In this document: one piece after another, positions 1 through 9,706 of the stretch | How positions within the stretch are numbered: position 1 is the stretch's first letter | Layout: each line of letters starts with the position of its first letter | DNA from: Dyella sedimenti | GTDB taxonomy: Bacteria > Pseudomonadota > Gammaproteobacteria > Xanthomonadales > Rhodanobacteraceae | Assembly (NCBI RefSeq): GCF_022760995.1 | Contig: NZ_JAKWJO010000007.1 | Location: 124,001 to 188,000, forward strand | Length of the DNA: 64,000 nucleotides | Direction: 5' to 3' | Program-made: the position numbers and the translations under genes | The notes under the pieces: generated by a model | Told to the model about the DNA's origin: nothing | What the model saw: the letters and a program-made list of their open reading frames with translations, nothing else | Databases searched by the model: none

Positions 1-2
1 GG

Positions 3-311
3 CTGCTGATGCTGCCGGCCTTCGTGTGGCCCGACCTGCACCAATGGCTGCTGCTGGCCGGCTATGGCCTGCTCGCCGGATTCGCCGGCGTACTGCTGAT
101 GCTGGCTACCCACCACGCGCCGGCCAACCGCGTGGCGCCCACCCAGTACAGCCAGATGCTGTGGGCCATCGGCTTCGGCTACTGGCTGTTCGGCGACCGC
201 CTGGACTGGCCGATGCTGGCGGGCATCGTGCTGATCCTCGGTTCGGGTCTGTTCACGCTGGTGCGCGAGGAGCGCGTGACCGGCTGGTGGAAGCGGGCCC
301 GCATGGTGTGA
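3..311 (+). CDS. EamA/DMT-family permease, C-terminal part (5' end outside window)
   Basis: The frame is open from the window edge and ends in TGA at 309-311, so only about the last 102 residues are present. Three hydrophobic stretches are visible, with a basic C-terminus typical of the last helices of EamA (drug/metabolite transporter) permeases. The segment around APTQYSQMLWAIGFGYWLFGD matches the second EamA repeat, where a Tyr/Ser-rich loop precedes a helix ending in a G-D turn. The substrate cannot be told from this fragment. It lies in the same direction as the RND operon but is separated from it by 228 bp, so it is probably a separate unit. Confidence 0.7.
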   Translation: MLMLPAFVWPDLHQWLLLAGYGLLAGFAGVLLMLATHHAPANRVAPTQYSQMLWAIGFGYWLFGDRLDWPMLAGIVLILGSGLFTLVREERVTGWWKRARMV

Positions 312-539
312 ACCGTCGCATGGCACGCGCGTAATCACCCCTCCATGACGACGCATGTGCCATCAGTTGGTGCCTGCGGACGTCATGCCGGCGGCGATGG
401 GGTCAACCACAGGGGCCGCGAGTCGTTATAAATGCCTCGGCAGCTTTTTGGCCGCCCGCGCGGCGGGTGCGCTGCCACCGAAGATGGTGCCTTTGCTCGT
501 CTTTGTGAATGGTGGACTTGAACTCCTGGGAGATGGTGC
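312..539 (+). promoter_or_regulatory. Leader region of the mdtABC-like operon, candidate promoter
   Basis: No gene is supported here. A TATAAA hexamer at 427-432 could be a -10 box, with a weak TCAACC at 403-408 as -35 (18-bp spacer). The sequence GGGAGA at 528-533 lies about 7 nt before the ATG at 540 and is a reasonable ribosome-binding site. No operator or two-component binding site was recognised. The promoter call is weak. Confidence 0.3.
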
Positions 540-1757
540 ATGAGTGCGGACGTCGCGAAAACCGGCCAGCAACCTAAGCGACGCGGCCTGTGGATTATCG
601 CCGTGGTGATCGTCGCGCTGATCGTGCTGATCATGGTCCATCTCCTCTCCGGCCAGAAGACCCGCATGGGCATGCCGCCGCAGGTGGTGAGCACGGCCAC
701 CGCCAGCCTGGGCGACATGCCGGAGGTGCTGAGCGCGCTGGGTACCGTCACCCCGATCGCCACCGTCAACGTGCTGCCGCAATTGAGCGGCTATCTCACC
801 GAGGTGGGCTACCAGGAAGGCCAGGACGTGGCGAAGGGCCAGTTCCTGGCCCAGATCGATCCGCGCCAGTACGAGATCAACAAGCAGCAGGCCGAGGCGC
901 AGCTGGCCAAGGACCAGGCCAACCTGGACCAGGCCCGCGCCGACCTCGCCCGCTACACCCAGCTGCACGAGCAGAACTCGATCGCCGAGCAGACCTACGC
1001 CGACCAGAAGTTCACCGTGCAGCAGGACGAGGCGGCGGTGAAGGCGGACAAGGCCGCCATCGCGCAGGATGAGCTGGACCTGGCCTACTGCCACATCACC
1101 GCGCCGGTGGCGGGCCGCGTGGGCCTGCGCCTGGTCGATCCGGGCAACTACGTCACGCAGTCCAGCTCGCCGGGCATCGTCACCATCACCACCATGAAGC
1201 CGACCACGGTGCAGTTCACCGTGCCGCAGAATTCGCTGGGCAAGGTGCTGCAGCGGGTGAACGGCGGCGCCAAGCTGCCGGTCACCGTGTTCAGCAGCGA
1301 CAACACCCGGCAGCTGGCCACCGGCACGCTGTACGCGCTGAGCAACCAGATGGCCACCAGCACCGGCACGGTGACCCTGCGCGCCACCTTCGCCAATGAC
1401 GATGAGGCGCTGTTCCCCAACGAATTCGTCAACGTGCAGCTGCTGGTCGATACCCTGCACCAGGCGGTGCTGGTGCCCACCCCGGCGGTGCAGACCGGCG
1501 CGCCGGGCGACTACGTGTACCTGGTCAACGCCGACCAGACCGTGTCGGTGCAGAAGGTGACGCCCGGCCCCAGCGACGGCAAGCACACGGTGATCCTGGC
1601 GGGCCTGCACGCCGGCCAGGAGGTGGTCATCGACGGCATGGACCGCCTGAGCGACGGCGCCAAGATCAAGGTCGCCGCGGCCGGCAGCACCGGCGCCGCA
1701 CCCGCGTCGCACGCGGGCGGCAAGCATCGTGCCGCCTCCGCCACCACCTCGTCGTAA
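540..1757 (+). CDS. mdtA: RND efflux periplasmic adaptor, MdtA-like
   Basis: Membrane fusion protein of 405 residues that joins an RND pump to an outer-membrane channel. It opens with a cytoplasmic basic stretch and one membrane anchor at about residues 17-38, not a lipobox. A barrel-sandwich half follows (VLPQLSGYLTEVGYQEGQDV). Next come a coiled-coil hairpin rich in Gln, Ala and Asp (about residues 120-175) and the second lipoyl half (ITAPVAGRVGLRLVDPGNYV). The C-terminus is a Ser/Ala/Gly/His-rich tail. It is the first gene of mdtA-mdtB-mdtC-channel; the next start is 18 bp away. Similarity to MdtA is judged by eye; the substrate is not predictable. Confidence 0.9.
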   Translation: MSADVAKTGQQPKRRGLWIIAVVIVALIVLIMVHLLSGQKTRMGMPPQVVSTATASLGDMPEVLSALGTVTPIATVNVLPQLSGYLTEVGYQEGQDVAKGQFLAQIDPRQYEINKQQAEAQLAKDQANLDQARADLARYTQLHEQNSIAEQTYADQKFTVQQDEAAVKADKAAIAQDELDLAYCHITAPVAGRVGLRLVDPGNYVTQSSSPGIVTITTMKPTTVQFTVPQNSLGKVLQRVNGGAKLPVTVFSSDNTRQLATGTLYALSNQMATSTGTVTLRATFANDDEALFPNEFVNVQLLVDTLHQAVLVPTPAVQTGAPGDYVYLVNADQTVSVQKVTPGPSDGKHTVILAGLHAGQEVVIDGMDRLSDGAKIKVAAAGSTGAAPASHAGGKHRAASATTSS

Positions 1758-1775
1758 GCGGCGGGCACGCGTCCG

Positions 1776-4700
1776 ATGAATATTTCCCGCCTGTTCGTAC
1801 TCAGGCCGGTGGCCACCTCGCTGCTGATGATCGCCCTCGTGCTGGTGGGCCTGGTCGCCATGCGCTTCCTGCCGGTGTCATCGCTGCCCAACGTCGATTA
1901 CCCGACGATCCAGGTACAGACCTTCTATCCCGGCGCCAGCCCGACGGTAATGGCCACCACGGTGACCGCGCCGCTGGAAGTGCAACTGGGCGAGATCCCC
2001 GGCCTGCAGCAGATGACCTCCAACAGCTCGGCGGGCGCCTCGATCATCACCCTGCAGTTCGACCTGTCGCTCAACCTCGACGTGGCCGAGCAGAACGTGC
2101 AGGAGGCGATCAACGCCGCCAACAGCCTGCTGCCCGCCGGCCTGCCGGCGCCGCCGACCTACGCCAAGGTGAACCCGGCCGACCGGCCCATCCTCACCCT
2201 GGCGGTCAGCTCCGACTCGATGTCGCTGCCGCAGCTCCAGGACGTGGCCAACAACCGCCTGGGCGCGAAGATCTCGCAGGTACCTGGCGTGGGCCTGGTG
2301 ACGCCCGCCGGCGGCAACGTGCCGGCCATCCGCGTGGAGGCTGACCCGAAGAAGCTGGCCGGCTACGGTCTCAACATCGACGACCTGCGCTCGCTGATCG
2401 CCAACGTCAACGTCAGCCAGCCCAAGGGCAACTTCGACGGGCCGGACCTGGACTACACCATCAACGGCAACGACCAGATCCAGGATCCCAAGGATTACCT
2501 GGACACGGTGATCTCCTACCAGAACGGCGCGCCGGTCTACCTGCGCGACGTGGCGCGGGTCAGCCAGGCCGCGCAGAACACTGAGCAGGGCGCCTGGTAC
2601 AACAAGACCCAGGCGATCGTGCTCAACGTGCAGCGCCAGCCCGGCGCCAACGTGATCGCCACGGTCAACCAGATCATGCGCGAGCTGCCGCAGCTCGAAT
2701 CGACGCTGCCGGCCGGCATGAAGGTGCAGGTGGTCACGGACAGCACCGGCGTGATCCGTTCCTCGGTGGCCGATGCCGCGTTCGAGCTGGTGCTGGCGGT
2801 GGTGCTGGTGGTGCTGGTGATCTTCGTGTTCCTGCGCAACCTGCCGGCCACCATCATCCCCAGCATCTCGGTGCCGGTGTCGCTGGTCGGCACGCTGGCG
2901 CTGATGTACCAGCTCAACTATTCGATCGACAACCTCTCGCTGATGGCGCTTATCATCGCCACCGGCTTCGTGGTGGACGACTCGATCGTGATGATCGAGA
3001 ACATCGTGCGCTACCTGGAGGAAGGCAAGACGCCGCTGGAGGCCGCGCTGGAAGGCGCCGGGCAGATCGGCTTCACCATCCTCTCGCTGACCGTATCGCT
3101 GATCGCCGTGCTGATCCCGCTGCTGTTCATGGGCGGCGTGATCGGCCGCCTGTTCAGCGAGTTCGCGGTGACCCTGGCGGTGACCATCGTGCTCTCCGCG
3201 GTGGTGTCGCTGACCCTGGTGCCGATGCTATGCGCGCGCCTGCTGCGCGCCCAGGCCGAGCGCCATCCCAGCCGCTTCGAGCGCATCAGCGAAGGGCTGT
3301 TCGACAAGACCCTGGACGCCTACAAGCGCGGCCTCGCCATCGTGATGAGGCACCAGACCACCACCCTGCTGGTGTTCGTGGGCACCCTGGCGCTGACCAT
3401 CGTGCTGTACGTGGTGATTCCCAAGGGCCTGTTCCCGGTGCAGGACGTAGGCGTGCTGCAGGGCATCAGCGTGGCTGACAACTCGGTGTCCTACGCCACC
3501 ATGGTGAACCGCCAGCAGGCGCTGGCCGATGCGATCCTGAAGGATCCCGACGTCACCAGCCTCACCTCCTACGTCGGCATCGACGGCACCAACACCACGC
3601 TCAACAACGGCCGCTTCCTGATCAACCTCAAGCCACGCGACGAGCGCTCCTCCACCGCCGCCGAGATCGCGCGCCGGCTGCGCGACGAAGTGGCGAACGT
3701 GCCCGGCATCAAGCTCTACATGCAGCCGGAGCAGGACCTGACGCTGGACACCACGATCTCGCCCAACCAGTATCAGTTCGTGCTGCGCGGGCCGAGCCAG
3801 CAGGCCTTCATGCAGTATGTGCCCGAGCTGGTCTCGCGCATGAAGCAGATCGGCTCGATCACCGACGTCACCAGCGACCTCAACAACGACGGCCTCAGCG
3901 TCAACGTCGAGGTGAACCGCCAGCTGGCCGCGCGCTACGGCATCACCCCCGCCACCATCGACAACGCGCTGTACGACGCGCTGGGCCAGCGCATCGTCTC
4001 CACCATCTTCGAGCAGGCCAGCCAGTACCGCGTGATCCTGGTGGCCAAGCCCGAGAGCATGCCGACGGTGGAATCGCTGGGTGACCTGTACCTGCCCAGC
4101 CAGACCAGCAGCAGCGGCCAGGTGCCGCTCAAGGGCATCGCCAACATCCACATCACCAAGTCGCCGCTGGTGATCAGCCACCTGGCGCAGTTCCCCGCCG
4201 TCACCATCTCGTTCAACCTGGCCAAGGGCGCCTCGCTCAGCAAGGCGGTGGAGGAGATCAACCAGGTCGAGCAGGCGGTGCACCTGCCTTCCTCCATCAC
4301 CTCCACCTTCCAGGGCGCCGCCCAGGCCTTCCAGGATTCGCTGTCCAGCGAGGTGTACCTGCTGATCGCCGCGCTGGTGGCCGTCTACATCGTGCTGGGC
4401 GTGCTGTACGAGAGCTTCATCCATCCGGTGACGATCCTCTCCACCCTGCCCTCGGCCGGCATCGGCGCGCTGCTGTCGCTGATGATCGCCGGCAGCGACC
4501 TGGACGTGATCGGCATCATCGGCATCGTGCTGCTGATCGGCATCGTCAAGAAGAACGCGATCATGATCGTGGACTTCGCGCTGGAGGCCGAGCGCGAGCA
4601 CGGCAAGCCGCCGGAGGAGGCCATCTTCGAGGCGTCCCTGCTGCGTTTCCGCCCGATCCTGATGACCACCCTGGCCGCGATGCTGGGCGCGCTGCCGATG

Positions 4701-4883
4701 CTGCTGGGCACCGGCACCGGCTCGGAGCTGCGCCGCCCGCTGGGCCTGGCCATCATCGGCGGCCTGGCGCTTAGCCAGGTGCTGACGCTGTTCACCACGC
4801 CAGTGATCTACCTGTTCTTCGATCGCCTGGCCCACCGTTTCGGACGCAAGGCGCCGGCGCAACCTGCCGGGGACGCGACGTGA
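1776..4883 (+). CDS. mdtB: RND efflux pump subunit, MdtB-like
   Basis: Inner-membrane proton/drug antiporter of 1035 residues, the expected length for an HAE1-type RND pump. The N-terminus (NISRLFVLRPVATSLLMIA) is typical. Transmembrane segment 4 carries the paired proton-relay aspartates D401-D402 in GFVVDDSIVMIENI, and IGIVKKNAIMIVDFA marks the second half. In Escherichia coli MdtB and MdtC form a B2C heterotrimer. The two tandem, diverged RND genes here fit that plan. The stop codon overlaps the GTG start of the next gene by 4 bp (GTGA), indicating translational coupling. Confidence 0.92.
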   Translation: MNISRLFVLRPVATSLLMIALVLVGLVAMRFLPVSSLPNVDYPTIQVQTFYPGASPTVMATTVTAPLEVQLGEIPGLQQMTSNSSAGASIITLQFDLSLNLDVAEQNVQEAINAANSLLPAGLPAPPTYAKVNPADRPILTLAVSSDSMSLPQLQDVANNRLGAKISQVPGVGLVTPAGGNVPAIRVEADPKKLAGYGLNIDDLRSLIANVNVSQPKGNFDGPDLDYTINGNDQIQDPKDYLDTVISYQNGAPVYLRDVARVSQAAQNTEQGAWYNKTQAIVLNVQRQPGANVIATVNQIMRELPQLESTLPAGMKVQVVTDSTGVIRSSVADAAFELVLAVVLVVLVIFVFLRNLPATIIPSISVPVSLVGTLALMYQLNYSIDNLSLMALIIATGFVVDDSIVMIENIVRYLEEGKTPLEAALEGAGQIGFTILSLTVSLIAVLIPLLFMGGVIGRLFSEFAVTLAVTIVLSAVVSLTLVPMLCARLLRAQAERHPSRFERISEGLFDKTLDAYKRGLAIVMRHQTTTLLVFVGTLALTIVLYVVIPKGLFPVQDVGVLQGISVADNSVSYATMVNRQQALADAILKDPDVTSLTSYVGIDGTNTTLNNGRFLINLKPRDERSSTAAEIARRLRDEVANVPGIKLYMQPEQDLTLDTTISPNQYQFVLRGPSQQAFMQYVPELVSRMKQIGSITDVTSDLNNDGLSVNVEVNRQLAARYGITPATIDNALYDALGQRIVSTIFEQASQYRVILVAKPESMPTVESLGDLYLPSQTSSSGQVPLKGIANIHITKSPLVISHLAQFPAVTISFNLAKGASLSKAVEEINQVEQAVHLPSSITSTFQGAAQAFQDSLSSEVYLLIAALVAVYIVLGVLYESFIHPVTILSTLPSAGIGALLSLMIAGSDLDVIGIIGIVLLIGIVKKNAIMIVDFALEAEREHGKPPEEAIFEASLLRFRPILMTTLAAMLGALPMLLGTGTGSELRRPLGLAIIGGLALSQVLTLFTTPVIYLFFDRLAHRFGRKAPAQPAGDAT

Positions 4884-7800
4884 ACATCCCCGGCCTGTTC
4901 ATCCGGCGGCCGGTGGCGACCACCCTGCTGGCGGTCGCCATCCTGCTGTCGGGCGCGCTGGCGTACCTGCACCTGCCGGTCGCGCCGCTGCCCAACATCA
5001 CCTTCCCGGTGGTGGTGGTGCAGGCCAACATGGCCGGCGCCAGCCCGGAGATCATGGCCGCCACCGTGGCCGAGCCGCTGGAGCGGCGCCTGGGCACCAT
5101 CGCCGACGTCTCCGAGCTGACCTCGCAGAGCACGGTGGGCTCGGCGCGCATCGTCATCCAGTTCGGGCTGAACCGCGACATCAACGGCGCCGCGCGCGAC
5201 GTGCAGGCGGCTATCCAGGCCGCGCGCGCGGACCTGCCCACCACGCTGCGCAACAACCCGACCTACCGCGAATACAACCCGGCCGATTCGCCGATCATGG
5301 TGCTGGCGCTCACCTCCGATACGCTGACCCGCGCCCAGCTCTACGATTCGGCCGACTCGGTGATCCAGCAGCAGCTCTCGCAGGTCGACGGCGTGGGCCA
5401 GATCACCCTGGGCGGCAGCGCGCTGCCCTCGGTGCGCGTGGAGCTGGAGCCGGACCAGCTCAACAGCTACGGCATCGGCCTGGAAGACGTGCGCGCGGCC
5501 ATCAGCGCCGCCAACGCGGACAGCGTGAAGGGCCATATCGACGAGAACGGCCAGCGCTACGAGGTGCTGTCCAACGACCAGATCAGCAAGGCCGCGCCCT
5601 ACCGCGACCTGGTCATCGCCTACCGCAACGGCTCGCCGGTGCAGTTGCGCGACGTGGCCCAGGTGAAGGATTCGGCCGAGAACATCCGCAACGCCGGCCT
5701 CTACAACGGCCACGATGCGGTGCTGGTGATCGTCTATCCGCTGCCCGGCAGCAACATCGTCAAGACAGTGGCGCAGATCCGCCAGGCGCTGCCGTCGATC
5801 GAGGCCACGCTGCCCAGCAACGTGCACGTCGGCATCGCCGTGGACCGCTCGCAGTCGGTCAACGCCGCGGTCAACGACACCGAGCGCACCCTGTTCATCG
5901 CCGTGCTGCTGGTAATCGGCGTGGTCTACATTTTCCTGCAGTCGCCGCGCGCCATCCTGGTGCCCGCGGTGGCGTTGCCGCTGTCCATCGTCGGCACCTT
6001 CGGGCCGATGTACCTGCTGGGCTACAGCGTCGACAACCTGTCGCTGATGGCGCTGACCATCGGCACCGGCTTCGTGGTGGACGACGCGGTGGTGGTGCTG
6101 GAGAACATCGTGCGCCACGTCGAGTCGGGCATGGACGTGCGCGAGGCGGCGATGGTCGGCAGCGCCGAGGTCAGCTTCACGGTGATCTCGATGAGCCTGT
6201 CGCTGATCGCGGTGTTCCTGCCGATCCTGCTGATGCCCGGCATCGTCGGCCTGTTGTTCCACGAATTCGCGGTCACCCTCTCCATCGCCATCCTGCTGTC
6301 GCTGGTGATCTCGCTGACGGTGACGCCCACCATGGCCGCCCACGTGCTGAGCCGCCGCAAGCTGCATTCGCACGCGCGCTGGGCGCTGTGGTACGAGCAC
6401 CAGTTCGAGCGCTTCAAGCAGGCCTATTCGCGCTCGCTCACCGCGGTGATCGAGCATGCGCGGCTGGTCATCCTGGTGCTGCTGGGCCTGATCGTGCTCA
6501 ACGTGCTGTTGGTCAAGCTGGTGCCCTCGACCTTCTTCCCCGAGCAGGACAACGGCATCCTCAACGGCCAGATCATCGCTGACCAGAGCATCTCCTTCCA
6601 GGCGATGGAGAAGAAGCTGGCGCAGCTGCAGGATATCGTGCAGAAGGACCCCGCGGTGGCTTCGGTGGCGGGCTTCACTGGCGGCCGCGCGCTCAACAGC
6701 GCCAACGTGTTCATCGAGCTCAAGCCGCTGGCCGAGCGCAAAATCTCCGCCGCCGAGGTGGTGGACCGGCTGCGGCCCAAGCTCAATGCCGTGTCCGGCG
6801 CCAAGCTGTTCCTGCAGGCCGCGCAGGACCTGCACATCGGCGGCCGCCAGTCCGCCGCCGAGTACCAGTACACGCTGACCAGCGACGACCCGAATGCGCT
6901 CTACACCTGGGTGCCGCAGCTGGTGACCGCGCTGGGCAAGTACCGCGACCGGCTCACCGACGTGAACTCCGACCTGCAGCAGAACGGCCTGCAGATCTAC
7001 ATCAACATCGACCGCGCCACCGCCGCCCGCTACGGCTTCGCGCCGAACCAGATCGACAGCGTGCTGTACGACGCCTTCGGCCAGCGCACGGTGTCCACCA
7101 TCTATAACGCGCTCAACCAGTACTACGTGGTGATGGAAGTGGCACCCAAGTACTGGCAGTACCCGCAGATGCTCGACCGCATGCGCTTCAGCACGGCGGC
7201 CGGCAATCCCACCGGCACCCAGCAGACGCAGATGTCCAAGGCGCTGGTCAAGCCGGTGACGCCGTTCCAGGCGGTGGCCGCGGCGCAGGGCGGCGCAGCC
7301 GGCACCAACTCGCTCAACGCCGACGCCGAGGCGAACCAGCTCACCAACGCCATCTCCAATGCCAAGGGCGGCAGCTCCAGCGGCAGCGCGGACAGCACCG
7401 CCGCCGAGACCATGGTGCCGCTGCCGGCCATGGCCAGCTACGTCAGCAACCACACCGCCACCCAGGTGAACCACCAGAGCGGCCTGGTGGCCGGCACCAT
7501 CTCGTTCAACCTGCCGCCCGGCGGCTCGCTCAGCGACGCGCTCGCCGCCATCGCCCAGGCCGGGCAAGACATAGGCATGCCGGCCTCCATCCATGGCGAC
7601 ACCGCCGGCGCGGCGCAGGTGTACGCGCGCTCGATGTCCACCATGCCGCTGCTGGTCCTGGCCGCGCTGGCTGCCGTCTATATCGTGCTGGGCATCCTGT
7701 ACGAGAACACCGTGCACCCGATCACCATCCTCTCCACCCTGCCCTCGGCGGGCATCGGCGCCACGCTGGCGCTGCTGATCTTCGGCACGCCGTTCTCGGT

Positions 7801-8185
7801 GATCGCGATGATCGGCATCATCCTGCTGATCGGCATCGTCAAGAAGAACGCGATCATGATGATCGACGTAGCCATCCATATGCAGCGCGACCTTGGCATG
7901 GCGCCGGAAAAGGCCATCCACGACGCCGCCGTGGTGCGACTGCGCCCGATCATGATGACCACCGCCGCCGCCGTGCTCGGCGCGGTGCCGCTGGCCATCG
8001 GCATCGGCCAGGGCGCCTCGCTGCGCCAGCCGCTGGGCATCACCGTGATGGGCGGCCTGATCCTCAGCCAGGTCTTTACCCTGTACACCACGCCAGTGAT
8101 CTATCTCTACCTCGACCGCCTGCGCGCCCGCCTGGCCCGCTGGGCGGAAAGCCTGCCGTGGAACCGCTCGGACGTGAACGCATGA
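4880..8185 (+). CDS. mdtC: RND efflux pump subunit, MdtC-like, with low-complexity insertion
   Basis: Second RND subunit of 1101 residues, starting with GTG inside the mdtB stop. Proton-relay aspartates D401-D402 lie in GFVVDDAVVVLENIV, and LIGIVKKNAIMMIDVAIHM is in the second half. It is about 65-75 residues longer than its partner. The extra length lies at about residues 765-855, where a Gln/Thr/Ala/Ser/Gly/Asn-rich stretch (for example NAKGGSSSGSADSTAAET) interrupts the second periplasmic docking/porter region before the usual VPLPAMASY segment. The stop overlaps the ATG of the channel gene by 4 bp (ATGA). Confidence 0.9.
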   Translation: MNIPGLFIRRPVATTLLAVAILLSGALAYLHLPVAPLPNITFPVVVVQANMAGASPEIMAATVAEPLERRLGTIADVSELTSQSTVGSARIVIQFGLNRDINGAARDVQAAIQAARADLPTTLRNNPTYREYNPADSPIMVLALTSDTLTRAQLYDSADSVIQQQLSQVDGVGQITLGGSALPSVRVELEPDQLNSYGIGLEDVRAAISAANADSVKGHIDENGQRYEVLSNDQISKAAPYRDLVIAYRNGSPVQLRDVAQVKDSAENIRNAGLYNGHDAVLVIVYPLPGSNIVKTVAQIRQALPSIEATLPSNVHVGIAVDRSQSVNAAVNDTERTLFIAVLLVIGVVYIFLQSPRAILVPAVALPLSIVGTFGPMYLLGYSVDNLSLMALTIGTGFVVDDAVVVLENIVRHVESGMDVREAAMVGSAEVSFTVISMSLSLIAVFLPILLMPGIVGLLFHEFAVTLSIAILLSLVISLTVTPTMAAHVLSRRKLHSHARWALWYEHQFERFKQAYSRSLTAVIEHARLVILVLLGLIVLNVLLVKLVPSTFFPEQDNGILNGQIIADQSISFQAMEKKLAQLQDIVQKDPAVASVAGFTGGRALNSANVFIELKPLAERKISAAEVVDRLRPKLNAVSGAKLFLQAAQDLHIGGRQSAAEYQYTLTSDDPNALYTWVPQLVTALGKYRDRLTDVNSDLQQNGLQIYINIDRATAARYGFAPNQIDSVLYDAFGQRTVSTIYNALNQYYVVMEVAPKYWQYPQMLDRMRFSTAAGNPTGTQQTQMSKALVKPVTPFQAVAAAQGGAAGTNSLNADAEANQLTNAISNAKGGSSSGSADSTAAETMVPLPAMASYVSNHTATQVNHQSGLVAGTISFNLPPGGSLSDALAAIAQAGQDIGMPASIHGDTAGAAQVYARSMSTMPLLVLAALAAVYIVLGILYENTVHPITILSTLPSAGIGATLALLIFGTPFSVIAMIGIILLIGIVKKNAIMMIDVAIHMQRDLGMAPEKAIHDAAVVRLRPIMMTTAAAVLGAVPLAIGIGQGASLRQPLGITVMGGLILSQVFTLYTTPVIYLYLDRLRARLARWAESLPWNRSDVNA

Positions 8186-9639
8186 ACACCAAACATTCCC
8201 CCAAGGCTCTGGCCGTCGCGACGGCGCTGCTGCTTGGCGGCTGCATGGTCGGCCCGGACTACCACCGCCCCGACGTCCCGGTGCCCCCGCAATACCAGCC
8301 CCTGCCCGGCTGGAACGCCGCCGAGCCCTCGGCCGAGGCACCCAAGGGCGACTGGTGGACCGGCTTCGGCGACCCGCTGCTCAACGAGCTGGAACCGCAG
8401 GTGTCGGTCTCCAACCAGACCGTGGCGCAGAGCTATGCCAACTACCAGGCCGCGCTGGCCGAGGTGCAGGTGGCGCGCAGCGCGCTGTTCCCCGCCATCG
8501 GCATCAGCGGCTCGGGCAGCAAGCAGCGCTCGGCCGCCGGCAGTGCCGGCAGCGGCGTGGAACACCTGCGTCCGGTCAGCACCTCCGGTTCGCTCGAAGG
8601 CAACGTGAGCTGGGCGCCCGACCTGTGGGGCAAGGTGCGCCGCACGGTGGAGGAGAACAAGGCCAACGCGCAGGCCAGCCAGGCCACGCTGGCCAACGCC
8701 ACGCTGTCCGAGCAGACCGCGCTGGCCACCGCGGTGATCGAGCTGCGCATCACCGACGCAAACGTCGACCTGCTCAAGAAGACCGTCGCCGCCTACCAGG
8801 AATACCTTCGCGTGGTGGAGAACCAGGGCAAGGCCGGCACCGTGCCGCCCTCCGACGTCATCAGCGCGCGCACCCAACTGGAAAACGCCCAGGCCAGCCT
8901 GATCTCGCTGGGCGTGGCCCGCGCGCAGTACGTGCACGCCATCGCCGTGCTGGTCGGCAAGAACCCTGAGGAACTCGACATCCCGCAGGGCACGACGCTG
9001 CCGTCGTTGCCGCCGGTACCGGCCGGCGTGCCGTCCACCCTGCTGCAACGCCGCCCCGACATCGCCGTGGCCGAACGCGAGATGGCCGCGCAGAACGCCG
9101 CCGTCGGCGTCGCCGTGGCCGCCTATTACCCGTCCATCTCGCTGTCCGCCACGGATGGCTTCTCGCAGTCGCCGCTGGCCGGCCTGCTGCACGTGGCCAA
9201 CCACGTGTGGTCGCTGGGCGCCGACGTGAGCGAGACCGTGTTCGACTTCGGCGCCCGCCACGGCGAGGTCGCCGCCGCCCGCGCCGACTACGAGGCCTCG
9301 GTGGCCAACTACCGGCAGACCGTGCTGACCGCGTTCAAGAACGTGGAGGACGATCTCTCCGGCCTGCACATCCTCGCCCAGCAGGCCCAGGTGCTGGATG
9401 CCGCCGTGCAGGACGCCACGCGCGGCGCCGAGATCGCGCTCAACGAATACCAGGCCGGCACCGTGGACTACACCACCGCCGCCGTCGCACTGGCCACCCA
9501 GCTGAGCACCGAGCAAAGCGCGCTGAGCGTGAAGCAGCAGCGCCTGCTCGACACCGTCTCGCTGATCGGCGACCTCGGCGGCGGCTGGTCGGCCGACCAG
9601 CTCGGCGACGCCAAGACGGCGCAGGCCAAGCCGCAATAG
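8182..9639 (+). CDS. RND outer-membrane channel lipoprotein (NodT/OprM family)
   Basis: TolC-like outer-membrane factor of 485 residues that completes the tripartite pump. I chose the ATG at 8182 because it overlaps the mdtC stop (ATGA) and gives a clean lipoprotein signal peptide ending in LLGGC, with Cys21 as the acylated residue. An in-frame ATG at 8158 would place charged residues ahead of it. The family hallmark GPDYHRPDVPVP follows the Cys. Two OEP repeats follow, with long Ala/Gln/Glu-rich helices and the NLLQRRPDIA-like motif here reading TLLQRRPDIAVAEREMA. All four genes form one operon. Confidence 0.92.
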   Translation: MNTKHSPKALAVATALLLGGCMVGPDYHRPDVPVPPQYQPLPGWNAAEPSAEAPKGDWWTGFGDPLLNELEPQVSVSNQTVAQSYANYQAALAEVQVARSALFPAIGISGSGSKQRSAAGSAGSGVEHLRPVSTSGSLEGNVSWAPDLWGKVRRTVEENKANAQASQATLANATLSEQTALATAVIELRITDANVDLLKKTVAAYQEYLRVVENQGKAGTVPPSDVISARTQLENAQASLISLGVARAQYVHAIAVLVGKNPEELDIPQGTTLPSLPPVPAGVPSTLLQRRPDIAVAEREMAAQNAAVGVAVAAYYPSISLSATDGFSQSPLAGLLHVANHVWSLGADVSETVFDFGARHGEVAAARADYEASVANYRQTVLTAFKNVEDDLSGLHILAQQAQVLDAAVQDATRGAEIALNEYQAGTVDYTTAAVALATQLSTEQSALSVKQQRLLDTVSLIGDLGGGWSADQLGDAKTAQAKPQ

Positions 9640-9706
9640 CGCCGGTGCTGGCGGCCGCGCGCACTGCTTGGCACACTGCGCGCCCCATGCCACGCACGCC
9701 GGAACC

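Noticed and set aside
4808..8341. 1177-codon minus-strand open frame opposite mdtC
   Set aside because: Antisense shadow of the RND gene, with composition dominated by Arg, His, Gln and Asp and no recognisable domain.
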